DNA of 64,000 nucleotides. Origin: Roseburia rectibacter. GTDB taxonomy: Bacteria; Bacillota; Clostridia; Lachnospirales; Lachnospiraceae. The stretch covers positions 3,321,501-3,385,500 of the forward strand of contig NZ_CP092473.1 of assembly GCF_014287515.2 (NCBI RefSeq). Reading direction: 5' to 3'. Under the pieces are notes generated by a model, which worked only from the letters and a program-made list of their open reading frames with translations, ran no database searches and was not told the origin of the DNA. Shown in pieces: positions 37,429 through 46,346 of this stretch; position 1 is the stretch's first letter; every line of letters begins with the position of its first letter. Both the position numbers and the translations under genes were made by a program.

Positions 37429-38373
37429 CTACTCTTTTTTCAATAAATCTTTATAATTCATTTCCATTGTATTAAGTTCCGATTCAAATTCCTGTCTGTT
37501 TTTCTGTGCAAAAGTATCCAATATCATTCCAGAGAAAAAACTCTGTAATGCAGCCAAGACAATAAAACCGGATGCTATTAGCGTAGGAAATCTTGGTACA
37601 AGTCCTGTCTGAACATATGTAACAAAAATTGGTACAAATAAAATTGCTGCTATAATAATTAAAAGCAATGATAAAATTCCAAAGAAATTCATAGGTTTAT
37701 AATTTTTATATAAACGTCCAATCGTCTTTAACACTTTAAACCCATCACTGTACGTATTGAGTTTGGATTCACTTCCCTCCGGTCTGTCCCTGTATTCAAT
37801 AATAATATTACTAATCTGCATATTTTTATCAACTGCATGAATACTCATTTCTGTTTCAATTTCAAAACCTTTTGACAATACCGGAAACGTCTTTACAAAC
37901 TGAAAACTGAAAGCCCTGTATCCTGTCATGATATCTCTGATGTCACTTTTAAACAAATGATTAATTGAAAACCTTACCAAACTATTTCCAAAATTATGAA
38001 AAGGTCTTTTATTTTCCTCAAAATAAGTTGAAGATAACCGGTCTCCTACAACCATATCAGTCTTCTTTTCCAAAACTTCCTGCATCATCTGTCTGCCATA
38101 TTCAACAGGGTATGTATCATCCCCATCTATCATGATGTAACATTGTGCATCAATCTCCCGAAACATCCTACGTATTACATTTCCTTTTCCCTGCTTATAT
38201 TCCCGTCTTACGACCGCTCCTTCTTCTTTTGCAATTTTTGCTGTGTTATCTGTTGAATTATTATCGTAAACATAAATCGTTGCTTCAGGAATTTCTTTCT
38301 TCCAGTCCCTTACTACTTTGCGGATTGTTTTTTCCTCGTTATAACATGGTATCAATATTGCACAATATTCCAT
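37429..38373 (-). CDS. GT2 glycosyltransferase, DPM1/GtrB-like with C-terminal membrane pair
   Basis: About 314 residues. The GT-A domain begins MEYCAILIPCYNEEKTIRKV, with the nucleotide-binding Asp in VYDNNSTDNTA and the metal motif in YIMIDGDDTYP. Two C-terminal membrane segments (about residues 225-290) resemble GtrB/DPM1 enzymes, which transfer a sugar to undecaprenyl phosphate. The start at 38373 follows AAGGAG; an upstream in-frame ATG at 38421 overlaps an inverted repeat. It probably supplies the lipid-linked sugar for the GT-C-like protein next door. Confidence 0.85.
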   Translation of the reverse strand: MEYCAILIPCYNEEKTIRKVVRDWKKEIPEATIYVYDNNSTDNTAKIAKEEGAVVRREYKQGKGNVIRRMFREIDAQCYIMIDGDDTYPVEYGRQMMQEVLEKKTDMVVGDRLSSTYFEENKRPFHNFGNSLVRFSINHLFKSDIRDIMTGYRAFSFQFVKTFPVLSKGFEIETEMSIHAVDKNMQISNIIIEYRDRPEGSESKLNTYSDGFKVLKTIGRLYKNYKPMNFFGILSLLLIIIAAILFVPIFVTYVQTGLVPRFPTLIASGFIVLAALQSFFSGMILDTFAQKNRQEFESELNTMEMNYKDLLKKE

Positions 38374-38883
38374 CACTTTTCTCCTTATCGTATAATACTT
38401 TAGGCATTTGACAAATGCCACAAGTCCTTGGTTTTATTGGGTTTTCTTGCTTGATTTATATAAATTTTCTCTCCACAAATGGTAAAATATAGATAACCAC
38501 ACCAACAATTTCAACCACCTATGAATGAGAAAATTTATGAATGCTAAATATCCCCCTTCGTTTTTCCAGCTCCTTCGGAGTATTTTGATTTGGACAAATT
38601 CATTCCTAAAAAAACTTTAATTGCCTGAAAAACTTTTCAATTGTCATAATACTTATTTGGGCTTATTAAAATTCGCCCAAAATCTGATGATCTATGTCAA
38701 TTCAGAAATAATTCTGAATACTGACCCTTTTTATCTCCTTACCTAAGGGAGAGTTATCCACAGGAATCGATAAAACCATTTATCAATTACCTAATATAAT
38801 ATCTTCATAAAATTTTTAATTCTTACTTTTATCATCTACATTCTCATATATTAAAACATTTCTCACACTGTATCAATACATTG
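38374..38883 (-). other. Intergenic stretch with promoter and inverted repeat before the DPM1-like gene
   Basis: About 510 bases without a supportable gene. On the minus strand there is a promoter candidate (-35 TTGAAA at 38509-38514, 17-base spacer, -10 TATATT at 38486-38491). A perfect inverted repeat GGCATTTG-A-CAAATGCC lies at 38403-38419, inside the expected 5' untranslated region. The rest is AT-rich with many stops in all frames. It may be decayed coding or mobile DNA, but I could not identify a source. Confidence 0.5.
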
Positions 38884-40451
38884 TCAACTTCTAAGAAGCT
38901 TGTTTTTCAAACTCCTCCAAAAATATTTCCACATAATCCTCGGACTTTCCTGCTGCAGCTTTAACATATTGTTCTCTCTCTGCAGCTCATCAATGATTCT
39001 TACTTTTTCATCTATAGTTTTTTCCTCTATAACTTTGGTCTTCTCATCTACAATTCTTGTCTTTTCCTCTATTTTCTTTTCATTCTCTTCCCTTATCTCA
39101 CCAAACATATTCAGATATACTTCATCCTGCATGTCAACAGTCACGATATCCGATAAAGATGAAAGCAATGTATCCAGCCAGCATATATGCGACGTAGGCG
39201 AAGCATACACTAAAACCTCTATTTTATCTTTCAGCATCTGCTTATAAAAGGCATTGCACCGTGCCTCATAATCTCCCCAGTTAGCACTGACAGCATCCGG
39301 CAGATACACGAGCTCCTTTCCATACTTATCTGTCCCCTCTGTCAATTCTTTCCGATCCTGATCCGTATATAATATGACATCATTTCCTCGCTGTATCAAA
39401 TACTGCATACACTCCAGAACCTTTTCATCCATATTGTTATATCCTAAATAACGATAATAAATTGCAATTTTTTTATGCCCCGTTATTTTTGCCCTGTTAT
39501 AGATATCCTGTCCCTGTTCAAAATATACTCTTGCCACCGCACTGGTAATCTCATCAGGTCTGAAATATTTTCTTAAAATCTCAAATCCCTGCTGTTCGTC
39601 CTTTTTTTCCAGCTTATTATGCCAGCAGTCCACACAATCCCACAATATCTTGTCCGCAAAACATTTTGATTCTTTCCGGAACTTTTCAATTGATCCTGTT
39701 TTTTCAAGAAATCTCTTTACTAACTCAGATGCCTCTGCACCGGAACATCTTTTTTCAAACTGATCCAGTGATAAAATATCTCCACCAGTTACTCCTATGC
39801 CCAGATTATAATTATAATATTTTTCTATTATGCCATAATAATTTTTTGCATAGTACATGAGAAGGAAAAAATATACCGATCCTCGGATGCAACCAGTCTG
39901 ATCTGTTCAACATTTGCAAATGCCTTTTCACATACTTCCCGTCTCCAGATCTTATTTGTAATATTAAAGTCAAACATTTCATCTACAAAACATTTTTCAA
40001 TCAGATTTCCCTCCAATTCTCCTTCATATGGTTTCAGAAAATTGGCAACCCAGTCTTTTAAATCATCCGATACATTCTCATTTGCGTGTAAAACCGTACC
40101 AAAATGCAACACATCTACAGGATGTTCTGTAAGCAGTTTTAAAAGTTCTTCACAGGCAGATACTTCAAGATAATCATCACTATCTACAAACATTACATAC
40201 TGACCAGCCGCATCTGTAATACCTTTGATTCTTGCACGCAATGTCCCCATGTTCTCATCTGCATGGATCACTTTCATACGATCATCCCGTGCAGCATAAT
40301 CATTTAAAATCTTTCCGGACGCATCTTGCGATGCATCATCTATACAGATAATTTCAATATCTGATAGTGTTTGCGACAGTAAACTGTCAATACACTGTTG
40401 TAAGTACTTTTCAACATTATATACTGGTATGATAATTGATATTTTTGCCAT
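38884..40451 (-). pseudogene. GT2 glycosyltransferase with coiled-coil tail, split by a frameshift
   Basis: The 5' part (40451 to about 39870) encodes a GT-A domain: MAKISIIIPVYNVEKYLQQC, the Asp in CIDDASQDASG, the metal motif in MFVDSDDYLE, and ASEDRYIF at its end. The downstream frame continues the same protein (MYYAKNYYGIIEKYYNYNLG) to 38884. Its C-terminal segment holds a coiled-coil of EEKTRIVDEKTKVIEEKT repeats and an amphipathic end WKYFWRSLKNKLLRS. The frames join if the six-base homopolymer at 39866-39871 (T6 on the coding strand) had seven bases. Together they would make a protein of about 520 residues. It may be a true mutation, a slippage switch or a sequencing error. Confidence 0.75.
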
Positions 40452-40464
40452 CTTTTTTCCTTCA

Positions 40465-40508
40465 AAAAAAGGACTATCTTAATTTTTTATTTTGACAGTC
40501 CTCTTTTT
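40465..40508 (-). terminator. Terminator behind the frameshifted partner gene
   Basis: GAGGACTGTC and GATAGTCCTT arms on the minus strand, followed by TTTTTTT. It lies between the HEPN-associated pair and the downstream glycosyltransferase, so the pair is a separate transcription unit. Confidence 0.7.
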
Positions 40509-40510
40509 CT

Positions 40511-41004
40511 CTATACCCTTTCCAGTTCCTGTTTTAGCTTCGAGAAACTTATCAGCCGATCTGGATATTGTTCATCCGGATCATTTAATTCTCTTTCCGC
40601 AGTATGTTTTAACACTTCTAGTAAATCGCTATATTTTACTTCTTTATGCTTCTGTAAAAACTGATTACCTGCGTTTGTGTTTTCCTTTCCTCGGTAATAC
40701 CATCCGCATATAAAGCATCCGACCATGATAAGTAGTCATCTCTTTTTCTCAATTTTTCAATACGGAGTTCCTCTGCCTGCTCTGTTGAATAAATATTTAT
40801 AAAACCTATCTGGTAACTATCTTGTTTCTTCTCTAACCATTTTTCCATCAACTCTTTTATATCAGTTCTTTTTATATTTGAATCAGATACAACTGTCACA
40901 TGAATTTTTCCCCTTTTACTCACACTAACCTGTACCCATTCATCCTGTTTCATCTGATATTTATCTTGAATTATTTGTTCTAAGTCTTCCCAGATTCTTC
41001 CCAT
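40511..41004 (-). pseudogene. Unknown partner of the HEPN-like gene, frameshifted
   Basis: The upstream frame gives 122 residues starting MGRIWEDLEQIIQDKYQMKQ. Its last coherent part is DDYLSWSDALYADGITEER. A +1 frame then continues sensibly as GNQFLQKHKEVKYSDLLEVL to a stop at 40511. A one-base indel near 40685 would join them into a protein of about 160 residues. I recognise no family; a central beta-strand-rich segment (WVQVSVSKRGKIHVTVV) is visible. It follows the HEPN-like gene after 15 bases and ends at its own terminator. Confidence 0.5.
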
Positions 41005-41018
41005 CTCTACCTGCCTTC

Positions 41019-41459
41019 TTACATCTCAAGCTTTTTTTGCTCCAAATATCCAAATATAATAATAAACTTCTCCATCCATTTTTCAAACATCTGATCATCT
41101 ACTTCATCTTCAGATATGTACCGGTAATCTATGTAACCAATTCCTTCCGGTGAACCTAAATACTCTAATGCTTCCAGCATCTCTTCTGACATATCATCAT
41201 ACACATCACTTAGATAACTCGTATAAATATTTATATTTAATCCATGACCAGATCTCTTTTGATTATTTCCATTAATAATCCATCGTGATTTATTCGTGCC
41301 TTCTGTGACACTACATTGACTGCATAACATTCCTTTCAATAAACACTCTATATAGATTCCACCCAAATGAATCGAACAAGCTTTACGTCTATTTTCTCCT
41401 TTGCTCAGTTTTTCCCAGTCATCAAAGCGTGATTCTGCCGCTTCTTCGTACTTTTCCAT
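41019..41459 (-). CDS. HEPN-like small protein
   Basis: 146 residues, mostly helical. The segment RRKACSIHLGGIYIECLLKG (about residues 24-43) resembles the core helices of HEPN-domain proteins, and RXXXXXXH is compatible with the HEPN RX4-6H RNase motif. GGGAG precedes the ATG. It forms a two-gene unit with the frameshifted gene behind it, with a repeat-framed promoter region in front and a terminator after. Such pairs are often toxin-antitoxin or defence modules; here this is inference. A housekeeping role in the glycan locus cannot be excluded. Confidence 0.5.
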   Translation of the reverse strand: MEKYEEAAESRFDDWEKLSKGENRRKACSIHLGGIYIECLLKGMLCSQCSVTEGTNKSRWIINGNNQKRSGHGLNINIYTSYLSDVYDDMSEEMLEALEYLGSPEGIGYIDYRYISEDEVDDQMFEKWMEKFIIIFGYLEQKKLEM

Positions 41460-41497
41460 TCACTTCTCCCTTGTATAAACAGCTTTCCGCCCATAAG

Positions 41498-41571
41498 CTA
41501 CTCTCCCTCAACATAAATAATATAACTACCCTTTATAATAGCTAATTATAACCTATTCTCCCTCAACATAA
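41498..41571. repeat. Direct repeats around a palindrome upstream of the HEPN-like gene
   Basis: CTACTCTCCCTCAACATAA (41498-41516) and CTATTCTCCCTCAACATAA (41553-41571) differ at one base. Between them lies a perfect palindrome TTATAAT-N5-ATTATAA (41533-41551). The arrangement is about 40-110 bases before the HEPN-like start and looks like an operator region. Confidence 0.7.
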
Positions 41572-41595
41572 CATAATTTATTTTTCGATCCGTAT

Positions 41596-42378
41596 TTAAA
41601 AAAATCTTATTTTTCTTTCAATATGATTCAGACCCTCAAATACCTGCTCAAAATTTGACCATATTTTCTGCTCATCATCCATAATTGCCCATTCGTGCGT
41701 AAATACTGTAATTGGATACTTTTTCTTTATCAGATAGTCTCGTTTTTCCTCTATAGATTCTTCTTTTTCCATTCTTAACCATGTAGGCAAAAATTTCACA
41801 CCAAGTTTTTTATCATAATATTTTCCATCAGAATATAATTTCGTTCTAGCCTCAGCATCAAGATAATAACTTTCTCTCTCCATTGTTTCGGCACATAAAA
41901 AACCTTTTATCCCCTCTTTGTGTAACAGCCTGATTCCCTCTCTATTTCCTTTAAAAGAGGATAATCTTAGATACTGTGCTAAATTTTTTTCAGATGTTAT
42001 ACGGCACAGTTCTTTTGTAACCTGCCTATAGTCTTTTAACATTAATTCAGCGCTATCAGCAGCTTCATACGTCCTGTCAGTCTCTGATTCATCAAAACCA
42101 TATCCATGAAATCCAAATTTAAGCCAGTCTGCATTTTTTTCAAATTCTTTTGTAAATCGATCTGTCGCATCGGCAAGTGTAAAATTATACCAAGCATTAA
42201 AAAAACAATAACAGGTAAATACAGCCCCGAATTTCAAATGTAATTCTTTTATTTTATTTAAAATTGGATTCTCAAATATGGAAACATACTCTTTATGCTC
42301 CGTTAGATCCTTAAATATCCATAACGTATCATCGACCGAACAGTGGATTTTTTGACAACTCCAATTCAATAATTTCAT
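41596..42378 (-). CDS. Polysaccharide deacetylase-like protein
   Basis: 260 residues. It starts MKLLNWSCQKIHCSVDDTLW. The DD pair near the N-terminus (SVDDTLW) and the later FGFHGYGFDESE segment fit the metal-binding motifs of NodB-type deacetylases. A late His (VFTHEWAI) fits the third motif. It would remove acetyl groups from amino sugars of the surface glycan. It follows the radical SAM-pyruvyltransferase gene after seven bases, so the two are in one operon. Family membership is inferred from motif order; overall similarity is moderate. Confidence 0.65.
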   Translation of the reverse strand: MKLLNWSCQKIHCSVDDTLWIFKDLTEHKEYVSIFENPILNKIKELHLKFGAVFTCYCFFNAWYNFTLADATDRFTKEFEKNADWLKFGFHGYGFDESETDRTYEAADSAELMLKDYRQVTKELCRITSEKNLAQYLRLSSFKGNREGIRLLHKEGIKGFLCAETMERESYYLDAEARTKLYSDGKYYDKKLGVKFLPTWLRMEKEESIEEKRDYLIKKKYPITVFTHEWAIMDDEQKIWSNFEQVFEGLNHIERKIRFF

Positions 42379-42385
42379 ATATTTA

Positions 42386-44764
42386 TTACCTTTTCATATC
42401 CTCTATCTGCTTTTGCAGATTATTGACCCAGTCTTTGTATACTTCTAATTCTTTCATCCGTTCTTCATTCTGTTTCTGCAGATTATTCACCCAGTCCTTG
42501 TATACTTCTGTATCTTTCATTCTCTCTTCATTTTGTTTCTGTAAATTTTCGACCCAGTTCTTGTATGTCTGTAATTCCTGTATCCTGTCCTCGTTCTGTT
42601 TCTGCAGCTTCTCATTCCACTCCTTTAACTCAGTACATCTTATACCTGTCTGATAATTTTTTAAACTCCAGTAACGTAAGATTTCCTCCATGCTCTTCTG
42701 ATAAATATCTGTTTCATTAGCTTCTACACACTTCAATTTTATCTGATCTAACACATCCACAAATTGCTGTATTACAGATTTTTCATCATAATTATTCTTC
42801 GCATTTACCTTCAATTCACCATATGCTTCCGTAAATTCTTGAAAATCATGCACTAATTTCACAATGCATGTATCTTTTAAATATGCATAAACTTTTTTTA
42901 CCTTAGCATTAAAATTATCAAATGCAATACAAGGTGTTCCCGTTATAGCAGCAAATATCATACCATGCAATCTATCCGTAATCACTAATTCAGCTGACTG
43001 AAATTCTTTAATCTTCTGCTTTAGTAATAATTCTCTATTCTCTTTGCAATAATTATCCATCTGCGTATCTGTATATCTTATTTCCGAAATCCTATCCTTT
43101 AAAAAGCTTTCTATTTCATCAACATTCTGATGATTCATAACACTTTCTTTATCACTACGTAAACAAATTAAGACTCCCTTACGTTCCTTTTCCATATTAA
43201 TTGCATTTAAAGAAAGTACAACATCAGGAAGCATGTACATATCGTTTGTAAAATTTGCTTTCAAACACTCAAAAGATTCTGCATCACGCGCAATGAGAAC
43301 CAGATTTTTATTTTTATTATAAATACAAACACTCCGCTCTAATTCTTCTTTTCCCTCCGCATCCTCTGAAAAATATACCGTCTGTGGAAACATGATGATT
43401 CTGTTATTCCTGAACTGGCTGATTACAGATCTGCGAATCATCTCATCATCCATGTAATAATTTCCAAAATTACCACCTCCCTGCAGTATCAGAATATCCT
43501 GTTTTTGAATCAGATGTGCAATTCCTTCTATATCTGTTTCAAAATCACTCATATCCACATCTACCACATTAGCAGCCGGAAAATAATTTTTCAGTAACTT
43601 CTGTGTTGCGTACCAGATTGCCTGATCTCCCATATTTCCATGATCCGGAGTACCAATAATAAACACATTCTGCTTCTCATCTTCCATATGATATTTGTTT
43701 TTTATAACATGATAATAATCCAGATATGCCACTTTCCGCTCCTTATTATATGATGTAAAAACTTCTCCATCATAATTTGTCTCATAAAGTTTACAACTCA
43801 TTGCTGCTTTCATTTCCGGTCTCAGCCATTCATTGTCTGTTCCTTCCAAACGATTTCTTGTCTCTGCATAAGTTACTGTATCTACTCCCGGTATATCTCC
43901 CAACGTCAGAAAAGCATGCCCATTATAGCAATGTGCCAGTCCGCATTTTGTTCCAACCGGACACTCAACCAGCTTTTCATCACAATTTTCATAAATATTT
44001 CCCAGTGTATCTCCCGTGTAACATTGTTTATATTCACCTGTATTTAAGTCTACCCAATAACTCCACATCCCGGCATGGCAAAATTCTGTTCTCTTTTTCT
44101 TAAATATGGAATACTTAAAATCCAGCAATTTTGAATCAAACGTGCTCCAGATATCATAAAATTCCGGCAGGGAATGCTCTGATAATAACTCTATTCCACC
44201 GGTTCTGTCATCTCTTGCTATTGTCACATGGCAAGGTGCTCCAAAATTATCCACACATACCTTTTTTACTTCATCGATATGCGGAATCAATTCATCATTT
44301 GGTGTTACTTCTACGGTATAAGAACAACCGGACTGAGCAATTTTCTTAACATTGCCAATAAAGGTATCCATCATGTTCAGACGGATCATCTCTAAATAAT
44401 GGAATGAAAATTTTATAAAAAGATGGCTTAACAATGCTTTATCCCATGTGATGATTTCGTCAAACCGCTTTGTCATAGTGCCATTTGTGACCACCATAAC
44501 ATAATGTCCCTCTTCTAATAATGCTTTTACTACTGGCAAAATGGTTTCCCCTAATAAAGTCTCTCCACCAGCACACAAATTAATAAGACAAATCCCTCCC
44601 ATACGTTCTTTTGACAGTGCACTTTGAATTTCTTTCGGAGAACGTTGCAATTCAATGATATGATTCTTAAATTTATTACGCAATGCAATATAACAATAAT
44701 GGCATTTCAAATTACAGGTTTCCGTCTCAATATAACAATCAATAAATTTTACTACCTTTTCCAA
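42386..44764 (-). CDS. Radical SAM - polysaccharide pyruvyltransferase fusion with coiled-coil tail
   Basis: 792 residues in three parts. Residues about 1-350 form a radical SAM domain with the cluster motif CNLKCHYC (17-24), followed by a Cys-rich SPASM-like region (CYTGDTLGNIYENC, CPVGTKCGLAHC). Residues about 365-660 form a CsaB/WcaK-type pyruvyltransferase domain (FIIGTPDHGNMGDQAIWY, LQGGGNFGNYY, ITDRLHGMIFAAITGTPCIA). Residues about 715-792 are a coiled-coil of near-identical 20-residue repeats. Pyruvyltransferases add a ketal pyruvate to sugars. The radical SAM part could modify a sugar or peptide; its reaction is unknown. The start is TTG at 44764 after GGAGG. Confidence 0.82.
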   Translation of the reverse strand: MEKVVKFIDCYIETETCNLKCHYCYIALRNKFKNHIIELQRSPKEIQSALSKERMGGICLINLCAGGETLLGETILPVVKALLEEGHYVMVVTNGTMTKRFDEIITWDKALLSHLFIKFSFHYLEMIRLNMMDTFIGNVKKIAQSGCSYTVEVTPNDELIPHIDEVKKVCVDNFGAPCHVTIARDDRTGGIELLSEHSLPEFYDIWSTFDSKLLDFKYSIFKKKRTEFCHAGMWSYWVDLNTGEYKQCYTGDTLGNIYENCDEKLVECPVGTKCGLAHCYNGHAFLTLGDIPGVDTVTYAETRNRLEGTDNEWLRPEMKAAMSCKLYETNYDGEVFTSYNKERKVAYLDYYHVIKNKYHMEDEKQNVFIIGTPDHGNMGDQAIWYATQKLLKNYFPAANVVDVDMSDFETDIEGIAHLIQKQDILILQGGGNFGNYYMDDEMIRRSVISQFRNNRIIMFPQTVYFSEDAEGKEELERSVCIYNKNKNLVLIARDAESFECLKANFTNDMYMLPDVVLSLNAINMEKERKGVLICLRSDKESVMNHQNVDEIESFLKDRISEIRYTDTQMDNYCKENRELLLKQKIKEFQSAELVITDRLHGMIFAAITGTPCIAFDNFNAKVKKVYAYLKDTCIVKLVHDFQEFTEAYGELKVNAKNNYDEKSVIQQFVDVLDQIKLKCVEANETDIYQKSMEEILRYWSLKNYQTGIRCTELKEWNEKLQKQNEDRIQELQTYKNWVENLQKQNEERMKDTEVYKDWVNNLQKQNEERMKELEVYKDWVNNLQKQIEDMKR
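42415..42594 (-). repeat. Three 60-base tandem repeats in the coiled-coil tail
   Basis: Units at about 42415-42474, 42475-42534 and 42535-42594 encode repeats of the form KDWVNNLQKQNEERMKELEV. A more diverged unit follows toward 42620. Similarity between units is high, so unit number may change by recombination or slippage. Confidence 0.8.
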
Positions 44765-44803
44765 CTTTATTTTCCTCCACTATTGTTATTCAATGCATTT
44801 TAT

Positions 44804-45541
44804 CTACAACAATTTTTTATATGTCACATTCCCCTTAGCCTCTTCGAACTCATCCGGTGTGCCAAATGAAACATGCTGATCCACATTAAAACTTTTGATT
44901 TTTCTGCCCTGTTCTGCCATCACATTATATACACCACTGACAAAAAACTCATTGTAGGAACAATTTTCCAAATAAATCTCCACAGCTTCTTCAAATATCT
45001 GCTTATTTCTAAAATAATAAGCTCCACAAATCGCATCTTCACTGATTGCCTGTTTTTCAACTGTGTGATTCACATATCCATTTTCATCGTATGCAACAAA
45101 ACTGAACTTTGGATCATGCGATTTGAAAGTCAATAAGCCTCCATCAATCGTCTCAAATTCGTTATTTTTGCAGAATTCATAAAATGAACTGCACAAAAAC
45201 AAATGGTCACAATCATTAAAAATGATCGGTTTATCATTCTCTATATTGGTCACACCCGCCTTGCAAGTCAGTACAGCTCCAGGTAATACTTCCGGAATCA
45301 CATTGATTCTGGCATCCGGATAAAATTCTTTAATTCTCTGGTCAATCGCAAATTTTTCAATATGCTCTTTTAATACAACAAATGTAAGGCTTTCGATTTC
45401 AATATTTTTGATCAGTGACTGTGTTGCCCAGTAAAAAAACGGTTTCCCATAAATCTCAATTAAAGGTTTCGGTACATTAAATCCATGATTTCCAAATCTG
45501 GTGCCACCACCACCCATAGGCATTATTACATTTAATTTCAT
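44804..45541 (-). CDS. Sugar (or polyol) phosphate nucleotidyltransferase
   Basis: 245 residues. The N-terminal signature MPMGGGGTRFGNHGFNVPKP is the nucleotide-binding loop of the NTP-transferase superfamily, with the Lys-Pro pair in place and a metal Asp in IIFNDCDHLFL. The enzyme activates a phosphorylated sugar or alcohol as an NDP or CDP derivative. It sits directly behind a GT2 gene, with a HAD phosphatase and a kinase-like domain nearby. The activated product cannot be named from sequence; the fold also includes LicC-like cytidylyltransferases. Confidence 0.82.
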   Translation of the reverse strand: MKLNVIMPMGGGGTRFGNHGFNVPKPLIEIYGKPFFYWATQSLIKNIEIESLTFVVLKEHIEKFAIDQRIKEFYPDARINVIPEVLPGAVLTCKAGVTNIENDKPIIFNDCDHLFLCSSFYEFCKNNEFETIDGGLLTFKSHDPKFSFVAYDENGYVNHTVEKQAISEDAICGAYYFRNKQIFEEAVEIYLENCSYNEFFVSGVYNVMAEQGRKIKSFNVDQHVSFGTPDEFEEAKGNVTYKKLL

Positions 45542-45543
45542 AT

Positions 45544-46344
45544 TCAGTCCTCCGTAGAAAAAACAACATCTGATTTGTATTCTTTAAACTTCTTTTCTCT
45601 TGCATCCTTTAACATAAATTTCTTTCTGCCAAAGAAATAGCTCACTGCCATCTTTAAAGTCTGCCATGCCTGTCTTGTCATTTTTACATTTGACACCTGA
45701 TCCTCTTCCCTCCACACGATCGGAACAAATCTGTATGTTTGTTTATATGAAGCAAGTGCAAAAAGCATGTAACAGTTAAAGGTTAAATTATCTGGGAATT
45801 TTTCATAATACTTTGATTTTAACATTCTGGTAGAATAAAGATTTAATCCGGCTCCCAAATCTAATATTCTTTTTCCAACAGAAATTGAGAAAATCACATT
45901 GAACACTAAATTTCCAAATGTTCTGAACTTTGAATAACCAACCAGTTTTGAACCCTTTGCAAATCTGCCTCCAAGACAGCAGTCATACTTTTTAAATGCA
46001 CCATTTTCCAATACCGGTATCATATCACTGATACTTCCCTGATCATCTCCATGAAGTACGATAACATAATCAAAATTATTCTCTATCGCATAATTGAAGG
46101 CCACTTTATGTGATCCACCCAATCCATAATTTTCTCTGTTTTTTAATACTTTAATCGGAAAACCTGCATTCATTTTTTTTATCTTTTCTATAGCAGCCTG
46201 CTCTCCATTATCTGTACTCCTGTTATTGACAATTATCGCTTCTGAAATATATTTTTTTATTTCACCATTCAACTGATCTAAAACTCTTACAATCTGCTTT
46301 TCACAGTTATACATTGGGATAAAAACCAGTATTTTTTCTTTCAT
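45544..46344 (-). CDS. GT2 glycosyltransferase, DPM1-like
   Basis: About 266 residues. It starts MKEKILVFIPMYNCEKQIVR after AAAGGA; a longer frame up to 46392 overlaps the GtrA gene. The Asp in IVNNRSTDNGEQ and the metal motif VLHGDDQGS are present. It lacks the two C-terminal membrane segments of GtrB. It follows gtrA-like DNA after two bases. With GtrA it may form or flip an undecaprenyl-linked sugar. Confidence 0.82.
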   Translation of the reverse strand: MKEKILVFIPMYNCEKQIVRVLDQLNGEIKKYISEAIIVNNRSTDNGEQAAIEKIKKMNAGFPIKVLKNRENYGLGGSHKVAFNYAIENNFDYVIVLHGDDQGSISDMIPVLENGAFKKYDCCLGGRFAKGSKLVGYSKFRTFGNLVFNVIFSISVGKRILDLGAGLNLYSTRMLKSKYYEKFPDNLTFNCYMLFALASYKQTYRFVPIVWREEDQVSNVKMTRQAWQTLKMAVSYFFGRKKFMLKDAREKKFKEYKSDVVFSTED

Positions 46345-46346
46345 CT

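Noticed and set aside
40511..40726. Independent 71-codon gene behind the HEPN-like unit
   Set aside because: The frame continues the upstream 122-codon protein after a one-base shift and has no ribosome binding site of its own, so it is treated as one broken gene.
42415..42594. CRISPR-like repeat array
   Set aside because: The 60-base units are contiguous, without unique spacers, and lie in frame inside a coding sequence.
42423..42653. Plus-strand repetitive ORF (Ser/Leu/Cys/Phe-rich repeats)
   Set aside because: It is the antisense image of the coiled-coil tandem repeats in the pyruvyltransferase fusion gene.
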